From Nitrososphaerota archaeon (GTDB lineage Archaea > Thermoproteota > Nitrososphaeria > Nitrososphaerales > Gagatemarchaeaceae), in the NCBI GenBank assembly GCA_029785615.1, contig JAFLZH010000001.1, positions 250,629-314,628 of the forward strand: a stretch of DNA of 64,000 bases, in the 5' to 3' direction. Below the pieces are notes generated by a model. It was given only the letters and a program-made list of their open reading frames with translations. It did no database searches and was not told where the DNA came from. The first letter of the stretch is position 1, and each line of letters opens with the position of its first letter. Shown here one piece after another: positions 59,077 to 64,000 of this stretch. Position numbers and translations under genes: made by a program.

Positions 59077-59996
59077 ACCTCCTCGTGGGCGGGACGGGTT
59101 TCGTCGGGGGGCACCTGGTGGAGTACCTGTTCCAGCAGGGTGAGATCTCCAAGGGAGCCTTCAGGATGGGGGCGCACCTGAAGACCATGGACACCAACGG
59201 GGTCCAGGGGATAGAGGTCGACCTCTCGGACCACCACTCGATCCACGAAGCCATGGAGGGGGTGGACGCGGTCTACAACCTGGCCTCCCCCATGCCGTAT
59301 TCCGAGAGCGATTTCCTGGGGACCAGCACCGTGGGCCTGCTCAACCTCCTGGAGGCGGCCACCGAGGCGAATGCAAAGTGCTTCGTGCACCTGAGCACCC
59401 TGGACGTCTATGGGTTCGGCGCGACGAAGATCGACCCGTCGAGGGAACTCAGCCCGTCGGGGGAATATCAGAAAGCGAAGGCCGAAGCGGAGCGGCTCCT
59501 CCTCGAGTTCACGAAGCGGAGCGCCACACCCAGGATCACTGTGATTCGAGCTGCGAAGGCTTTCGGATCGAGGGACCCGTCGCTGGCCTTGCCCTTCCTC
59601 AGGATGATCGAGCAAGGGAGGGTGACAGTCCCCCGCGGCGGGACCATGTCCTACTCGCATCCGCGGGACATCGCCCAGGCGATGTACAAGGCGACCCAGG
59701 GGAACCTACGATCCGGCTCTTCCTACCTCGTGAAGTCCTTCGACGCAACCCCCGAGGCCCTGGCGAAGGGGCTGTCGTCAGCGGCAGGAAAAGACGCGGA
59801 GTTCAAGAAGCAGGGGCTCCTCTCCGGGCCAGCCATCCCGAGGTACGCTTCAGAGCAGTTGAGGGCGTCCCTTACCATCGACGACCAGCCGAGCTGGGCG
59901 GAGCTGGGGTACGCCCCGCAGTACGACCTGAAGGCCGCCTGCGACGAGGTCGCCGCCTGGTACAAGAAGGAGCCATGGGTCACCGAGAGCGCCTAG
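59073..59996 (+). CDS. NAD-dependent epimerase/dehydratase family protein
   Basis: A 307-aa extended [22 protein letters not shown] binds NAD(P), [17 protein letters not shown] follows, and [12 protein letters not shown] carries the YxxxK pair. It resembles sterol- or sugar-type SDRs. TTG 59073 overlaps the upstream stop. Its 3' end overlaps the nth gene by 22 nt. Confidence 0.9.
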   Translation: MNLLVGGTGFVGGHLVEYLFQQGEISKGAFRMGAHLKTMDTNGVQGIEVDLSDHHSIHEAMEGVDAVYNLASPMPYSESDFLGTSTVGLLNLLEAATEANAKCFVHLSTLDVYGFGATKIDPSRELSPSGEYQKAKAEAERLLLEFTKRSATPRITVIRAAKAFGSRDPSLALPFLRMIEQGRVTVPRGGTMSYSHPRDIAQAMYKATQGNLRSGSSYLVKSFDATPEALAKGLSSAAGKDAEFKKQGLLSGPAIPRYASEQLRASLTIDDQPSWAELGYAPQYDLKAACDEVAAWYKKEPWVTESA

Positions 59997-60667
59997 GCAT
60001 CCCCCAGCTTCTCAGGGAAATCAGGGGGATGGTCTATGGCTCCACGGACAGGAGGGCCACCGCCCTCGCCCAGTTGCAGGCAGCCGAGGAGGGGGACCCT
60101 TTCCGCATACTGATCGGGACCATTCTCTCCCACAGGACCAGGGATGAAAACACCACCAGGGCGACTGAAAACCTGTTTTCCAAGTACAAGACGCCCGAAG
60201 AGTTGGCGAAGGCAGACCCCATCGCCGTCAGCCGGCTCATCAGGCCGGCAGGGTTCTACAGGATGAAGGCGAAGAACATAATCCGGGTGTCCAAGCAGCT
60301 GGTCTCCGAGTTCGGTGGAGAAGTCCCTGAAAGCGAAGAGGAACTGCTGACGCTCCACTCGGTCGGGAGGAAGACGGCGAACTGCGTCCTCGTGTACGCC
60401 TTCAACAAGCCGGCCATACCCGTGGACACCCACGTCCACCGGATTTCGAACAGGCTCGGGCTGGTGAAGACGAAGACTCCCGAGGAGACCGAGGCTGGGC
60501 TCGTCAAGACGGTCCCCCGCCGCTACTGGCTTGAGCTTAACGACCTGTTCGTGAGGTTCGGGCAGACCACCTGCAAGCCCATCGGACCGAAATGCTCGTC
60601 GTGCACCATCGCCCCCTCCTGCGAGTACTACAAGGCCGTCGTTGCACCCCGGACCAAAGATTCTTAG
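59975..60667 (+). CDS. nth: endonuclease III
   Basis: A 230-aa base-excision DNA glycosylase/AP lyase. The HhH loop [16 protein letters not shown] carries the catalytic Lys, [11 protein letters not shown] the catalytic Asp, and the C-terminal cluster [17 protein letters not shown] gives the C-x6-C-x2-C-x5-C [4Fe-4S] spacing. ATG 59975 lies inside the end of the epimerase gene, so the two are cotranscribed. Confidence 0.95.
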   Translation: MGHRERLGIPQLLREIRGMVYGSTDRRATALAQLQAAEEGDPFRILIGTILSHRTRDENTTRATENLFSKYKTPEELAKADPIAVSRLIRPAGFYRMKAKNIIRVSKQLVSEFGGEVPESEEELLTLHSVGRKTANCVLVYAFNKPAIPVDTHVHRISNRLGLVKTKTPEETEAGLVKTVPRRYWLELNDLFVRFGQTTCKPIGPKCSSCTIAPSCEYYKAVVAPRTKDS

Positions 60668-60691
60668 CCCCACTTTGGAGGCTGGCGGCCT

Positions 60692-61012
60692 GTGCCGACG
60701 CTGGAAGCTTCGAAGAAGAAGGTCGAGGAGCTCGTCGTGGCGAAGGGGTTCGGCAACTCCCCCGACGAGATCGCCAACAAGCTGCTCTTCGCGTTCATAG
60801 AGCTCGGGGAGGCCGGGGACTCCTGGAAGAAGGGGCGGCCGAAGGAGGAGACCATCGAGGAGCTGATCGACGTGATATTCTACGTGCTTGACGCCTCGAG
60901 ATTGATCTCCCCCGAAGCAGACCTCGACGCCGTCTTCGAAGCGAAGTGGACGAAGAACATGACGAGGCCCCACAGGTACGGCGAAGGCTTCAGGGACAAG
61001 AAACAGGGCTAG
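60692..61012 (+). CDS. MazG-like nucleotide pyrophosphohydrolase
   Basis: A 106-aa all-alpha protein. The acidic motif FIELGEAGDSWKKG and, 15 residues on, EELIDVIFYVLD form the ExxE..ExxD metal site of the MazG superfamily. It may clean up (d)NTPs. GTG 60692 is 28 nt from an ATTCTTAG box overlapping the nth stop. It overlaps the convergent small gene by 4 bp. Confidence 0.85.
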   Translation: MPTLEASKKKVEELVVAKGFGNSPDEIANKLLFAFIELGEAGDSWKKGRPKEETIEELIDVIFYVLDASRLISPEADLDAVFEAKWTKNMTRPHRYGEGFRDKKQG

Positions 61013-61248
61013 TCTTCCTTCACCCAGGTGACCTGCTTGTCTGCATGGCAGACGTACCCAACGTACCCTGGGCCTCGGCCGTCAGTCACGGTCTCAGTCT
61101 TCATCAGGGGGAGACCGCAGAGGGTGCACTTCATCTCCGACCCCTCCTGCCTGACCGTCCCCCAGTCGACCATGTAGTACGTCAGCCACATGGGGGATAC
61201 GTCTGTCTTCAACGCGACTGCGCTCCAGAGGGATTGGCCCTTAAGCAT
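61009..61248 (-). CDS. small zinc-binding-like protein (79 aa)
   Basis: It carries MKCTLCGLPLMKTE and, 20 residues later, YVCHADK, a possible Cys3His site. The N-terminal third is hydrophobic (TDVSPMWLTYYMVDW). No family recognised. ATG 61248 is only about 16 nt from the A/T box at 61259-61268, so the true start could be further inside. Confidence 0.55.
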   Translation of the reverse strand: MLKGQSLWSAVALKTDVSPMWLTYYMVDWGTVRQEGSEMKCTLCGLPLMKTETVTDGRGPGYVGYVCHADKQVTWVKED

Positions 61249-61294
61249 GCGCTCCGGTGAGGATTAAATCCGGGCCCCCCTCCGGTGGCCAGCC

Positions 61295-62518
61295 ATGGAA
61301 ACGCTGTTCCAGTCCTCGGTGGACGAGGTGGACCGCCTCGTCGGGCTCGGGGAGGAGGAGAAGGTGCTCCTCCAGGACGCCGACGCCGCCGCTGCGGAAC
61401 TGCTCGTCTCTGAGTTCGAGAAGTACGTGGAGAGAAAATACAACCCCGAGATAGCCGGGGTGCTCAGGCGGCACAACCTGATGGGGGTCCCGATAGCCAC
61501 GAAGTACGGGGGCCGGGGGGCGCGCCAGCTCGCCGAGGCCCTCTTCCTGGAGAGGATGGGGCAGACGGGGATGGGGGTCATCACGCTCGCGGACGTCCAC
61601 ATGTGCCTAGGGAGCCTCGCTGTCCAAGACTGGGGGAGCGAGGAACAGAAGGACAGGTACCTCCCTGCGGCGGCGAAGGGCGACGTCCTGTTCGCCTACG
61701 GCCTCACCGAGCCGGAGGCCGGCTCCGACCCCGGGTCGCTGAAGACCAGCTACGCCAGGGAAGGGGCTGGGTTCAGGCTGACGGGGTCGAAGTATCTGAT
61801 CTCGAACGGCTCGATCGCGACCAACATGATAGTCTTCGCCCGACCCCAAGGCGACTCCAAAGGGGTCACCGCCTTCTTGGTCGACACCAAGCGGGAGGGG
61901 TTCAGCGTAGACATGAGGCTCGAAGAGAAGATAGGGCTCTTCACCTCGGACACGTCCCTGGTCAGCCTCGACGGGGCGTTCGTGCCAAAGGAAGACGTGC
62001 TCGGTGAAGAAGGGAAGGGGCTCTCGGTCGCATACTCGGCCCTCCTCAACGGCCGGATAGGCATCGCGTCCGGGTGCCTCGGGGTGATGGAGGACTGCCT
62101 CAACCAGGTCAGGGAGCGGACCACGTCCAGGGTGCAGCACGGGAAGGAGATAGCCAGGCACCAGCTGATCCAGAAGCACGTCGCCTTCATCGAATCCAGC
62201 CTCGAGGCGTGCAGGTGGCTGGTCTACAGGGCAGCGCTGAAGAAGGACGAATTCGGAGGCTCCCCCAGGGACGTCTCGCTCCGCTCGGAGGCGGACAGGC
62301 TCTCCGCGGTGGCGAAGTACATGTCGTCAAGGTGCGCCTTCGAGTCGGCGGACAGGGCCGTGCAGTGCTTCGGGGGGTTCGGATACTCGATAATGTCCCC
62401 CGTCGCAAAGCACTTCCTGGACTCCAGGGTCGCCAGGATCTACGAGGGCACCGACGAGATAATGGAGCTCAAGATAGCGTCGTCGGTCCTGGGGAAGCAG
62501 TTCGAGGCGTACAGATGA
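61295..62518 (+). CDS. acyl-CoA dehydrogenase
   Basis: A 407-aa flavoprotein: FAYGLTEPEAGSDPGSLKTS (FAD/substrate), GSKYLISNGSIATNMIVFA, a C-terminal helical domain with VQCFGGFGYS, and RIYEGTDEIMELKIAS, where the Glu of YEGTDE is near the catalytic base position. It oxidises an acyl-CoA to the enoyl-CoA. ATG 61295 is 31 nt from a GATTAAATCC box. No ETF genes are adjacent. Confidence 0.94.
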   Translation: METLFQSSVDEVDRLVGLGEEEKVLLQDADAAAAELLVSEFEKYVERKYNPEIAGVLRRHNLMGVPIATKYGGRGARQLAEALFLERMGQTGMGVITLADVHMCLGSLAVQDWGSEEQKDRYLPAAAKGDVLFAYGLTEPEAGSDPGSLKTSYAREGAGFRLTGSKYLISNGSIATNMIVFARPQGDSKGVTAFLVDTKREGFSVDMRLEEKIGLFTSDTSLVSLDGAFVPKEDVLGEEGKGLSVAYSALLNGRIGIASGCLGVMEDCLNQVRERTTSRVQHGKEIARHQLIQKHVAFIESSLEACRWLVYRAALKKDEFGGSPRDVSLRSEADRLSAVAKYMSSRCAFESADRAVQCFGGFGYSIMSPVAKHFLDSRVARIYEGTDEIMELKIASSVLGKQFEAYR

Positions 62519-62757
62519 CGCAGGGCCCCATGGACCATCACAGCAGGCTGCGCAGGTTCTCCCTGGTCGTGGCAGTTCTCGGCGCCTCCCTGTCGACCGC
62601 CGTCACCGTCATGAACAGGTTCTATTGGGAGCCTGGGAACCTCGCGGTCCTAGTCGCGAACCTGGCCATCCTCGCCATCTTCGTTGCACTCGGTGCAGCC
62701 TCAGCCGCGCCGCGGGGGCCGCGCGGGCTTCTGGCCAGGGCCGCGCTCCCCATATGA
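62515..62757 (+). CDS. small two-TM membrane protein (80 aa)
   Basis: ATG 62515 overlaps the acyl-CoA dehydrogenase stop (ATGA). The 80-aa product has a basic start (DHHSRLRRFS), two TM segments (LVVAVLGASLSTAVTVM and LAVLVANLAILAIFVALGA) and a basic tail. Function unknown. Confidence 0.68.
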   Translation: MTQGPMDHHSRLRRFSLVVAVLGASLSTAVTVMNRFYWEPGNLAVLVANLAILAIFVALGAASAAPRGPRGLLARAALPI

Positions 62758-62806
62758 CGTTCCGCCGTCGGATAGGGGTTATATCGCCCGGGAGCGCCGG
62801 TTCGCC

Positions 62807-63253
62807 ATGCAACTCCACCTCGACGGGTCGACCGTCATCAACGCCCCCCAGAGCAAGGTGTACGCCCTCCTCACCGACCCCAATTTCATAGCCAAGACAC
62901 TCCCAGACGCCGAGGACGTCCACGTGCTCGACGCCCAGAGCCTGGAAGCAAGGATGAAGCTGAGGGTCGCGGTGGTGTCGAGCGCGCTGAAGGTGAAGAT
63001 GAGCATCTCGAAGACCGCGCCCGGCTCCAAGGCGACGTTGGTCGCGGAAGGGACGGGGAGCGGGAGCGCCATGAAGATCACCAGCGTCTTCGACCTGGCT
63101 GGGGGTTCGTCAACCACCATGGGCTGGTCGGCGGACGCTGAGATAACGGGCGTGATGGCGGGCCTGGGCTCGTCCCTCCTGAAGGGCTTCGCGACCAAGA
63201 AGGTGGCCGAAATCTTCGAAGGGATCACCAAGGCAATCGAAGAGGCAGCCTGA
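62807..63253 (+). CDS. SRPBCC/CoxG-like protein
   Basis: A 148-aa protein starting MQLHLDGSTVINAPQSKVYA and LLTDPNFIAKTLPDAEDV, which is the CO-dehydrogenase subunit G (CoxG) pattern within the START-like fold. No CODH genes are visible, so it may serve another membrane or cofactor role. ATG 62807 is 26 nt from a TTATATCG box. Confidence 0.88.
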   Translation: MQLHLDGSTVINAPQSKVYALLTDPNFIAKTLPDAEDVHVLDAQSLEARMKLRVAVVSSALKVKMSISKTAPGSKATLVAEGTGSGSAMKITSVFDLAGGSSTTMGWSADAEITGVMAGLGSSLLKGFATKKVAEIFEGITKAIEEAA

Positions 63254-63468
63254 GCCCTGAGCGGTCAGGCCAGCGGCGCTCCCGGGGGATGAAGGCGGGA
63301 GGCACCGGCGTCCCCGGCCAGGCTGGCCGGGTCCCTCCAATGCCTGCTGGCGAGCGCTGCGGCAACAACCCTCTGCCTTCCGTCATGAACCAAAACGAAG
63401 ACGATTAGCAGGCTTACGTCAAGCCACGTTAAATACGGACCGGGGGTCGGCGGCCCTGGCACCCTGCC
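63254..63468. other. 215-bp spacer with promoter of the metallophosphoesterase
   Basis: A GTTAAATAC box at 63428-63436 serves the next gene. A 39-codon ATG frame (63292 onwards) has no promoter in place and atypical composition, so it is not called. Confidence 0.45.
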
Positions 63469-64000
63469 ATGACCCGGATATTCTTCACGACTGACGTCCA
63501 CGGCTCGGACAGGTGCTTCAGGAAGTTCCTCAACGCGGCCAAGGTGTACAAGGCCAGCTGCCTTATCCTAGGCGGAGACATCACCGGCAAGGTCCTCATA
63601 CCGGTCGTCGAGAGAGAGGACGGGAAGTACGAGGCCCAGGTCTTCGGCGAGCGAGCCGTCTTCGGAAAGGAGAAGGTGGACGAAGTCAGGAAGAGGCTGC
63701 AGGACGCGGGGCAGTATTCGGTGGTCACCACCAGAGCGGGGCTGGCGGAGATCCAGGCGGACAAGGCCAAGGAGGAGAAGGTCTTCAACGATGCCATGGC
63801 CGAAGTCCTGACGTCCTGGGTGGCGCTGGCACAGGAGAGGCTGAAGGGGACGGGGACCGTGTGCTACGTCTCGCCGGGGAATGACGACAAGCTCGAAATC
63901 GATTCGGTCCTGGTGGACTCCGGCCCGTTCGTCAACCCGGAAGACAGGGTCGTCGAACTCGATGGCGGATTCGAGATGATAACCTTGGGCACCGCCAACC
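63469..64000 (+). CDS. metallophosphoesterase, truncated by the window edge
   Basis: ATG 63469 opens a frame that is still open at 64000 (177 codons). FFTTDVHGSDRCFRKFL gives the D-x-H motif, LILGGDITGKV the GD motif, and YVSPGNDDKLEID the GN(H/D)D motif, so the calcineurin-like metal site is visible. About 37 nt separate it from the GTTAAATAC box. The C-terminal His motifs must lie outside the window. Substrate unknown. Confidence 0.88.
   Translation, partial: MTRIFFTTDVHGSDRCFRKFLNAAKVYKASCLILGGDITGKVLIPVVEREDGKYEAQVFGERAVFGKEKVDEVRKRLQDAGQYSVVTTRAGLAEIQADKAKEEKVFNDAMAEVLTSWVALAQERLKGTGTVCYVSPGNDDKLEIDSVLVDSGPFVNPEDRVVELDGGFEMITLGTAN

Noticed and set aside
63292..63411. 39-codon frame before the metallophosphoesterase
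   Set aside because: No A/T box at the leaderless distance, random-like composition, and its stop is not near the downstream start.
1..64000. CRISPR arrays, insertion sequences, integrases, prophage
   Set aside because: No regularly spaced repeats and no transposase, recombinase or capsid-like proteins were seen; composition and codon use look even across the window.

Overview
The window is one densely packed, GC-rich stretch of an archaeal chromosome. The archaeal evidence is a uS10 gene with an archaeal TATA promoter, the pyrB-pyrI pair, an archaeal-type CarB N-terminus, HerA-like and DUF998/DUF2203-type proteins, a class II tRNA-Ser with a short intron next to the anticodon, and about 45 genes whose start codon lies 25-32 nt downstream of an A/T-rich box (leaderless transcription). 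Phylum is inference only: the mix suits a heterotrophic, aerobic member of Thermoproteota/Nitrososphaeria-like soil archaea. No rRNA, CRISPR array, transposase or phage gene was seen.

Layout. 0-6.4 kb: pyruvate phosphate dikinase, a DUF998 membrane protein, a methyltransferase, small zinc and lysine-rich proteins, a GNAT, a SHOCT protein and an ion-channel-like protein. 6.4-14 kb: a block resembling 4-hydroxyphenylacetate/homoprotocatechuate catabolism (flavin reductase, HpaB, extradiol dioxygenase, FAH-family enzyme) with two MFS transporters and an acetoacetate-decarboxylase-like protein. 14-19.3 kb: saccharopine-dehydrogenase-like enzyme, M20 peptidase, and copper export (CopA with YHS domain, HMA chaperone, a 48-aa YHS protein). 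19.3-24.1 kb: malic enzyme, GNAT, peroxiredoxin, amidohydrolase, DUF2203, cobalamin adenosyltransferase. 24.2-28.7 kb: thiolase, PaaG-like isomerase, enoyl-CoA hydratase, thioesterase and 3-hydroxyacyl-CoA dehydrogenase. 28.7-35.8 kb: GNAT, tRNA-Ser, four-CBS protein, DeoC, HerA-like ATPase with winged helix, PaaI thioesterase, amidase. 35.8-44.1 kb: pyrimidine synthesis (pyrB-pyrI-pyrC, and carA-carB on the other strand). 44.1-47.9 kb: Nudix, epimerase, rpsJ, sugar isomerase, cNMP-binding protein. 48-53.6 kb: one six-gene operon with MoxR, DUF58 and exported proteins. 53.6-64 kb: HAD phosphatase, small zinc proteins, membrane proteins, UspA-CBS pair, epimerase-Nth-MazG run, acyl-CoA dehydrogenase, CoxG-like protein and a truncated metallophosphoesterase.

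How the genes fit together: malic enzyme and PPDK give malate to pyruvate to PEP; the aromatic block and the acyl-CoA enzymes would feed central metabolism; carAB and pyrBIC cover the first three steps to dihydroorotate.

The most unusual signals concern translation starts. In four genes (PPDK, malic enzyme, a PaaI thioesterase, an aminotransferase) the promoter is too far from the gene. The expected leaderless start is instead taken by a 10-24 codon mini-ORF whose stop overlaps, or lies 4 nt before, the main start codon. In two genes (carB, DUF58) the conserved N-terminus has no ATG/GTG/TTG; the best candidates are GTA and ATA codons overlapping the upstream TAA stop. These are sequence observations that need comparative and experimental tests.
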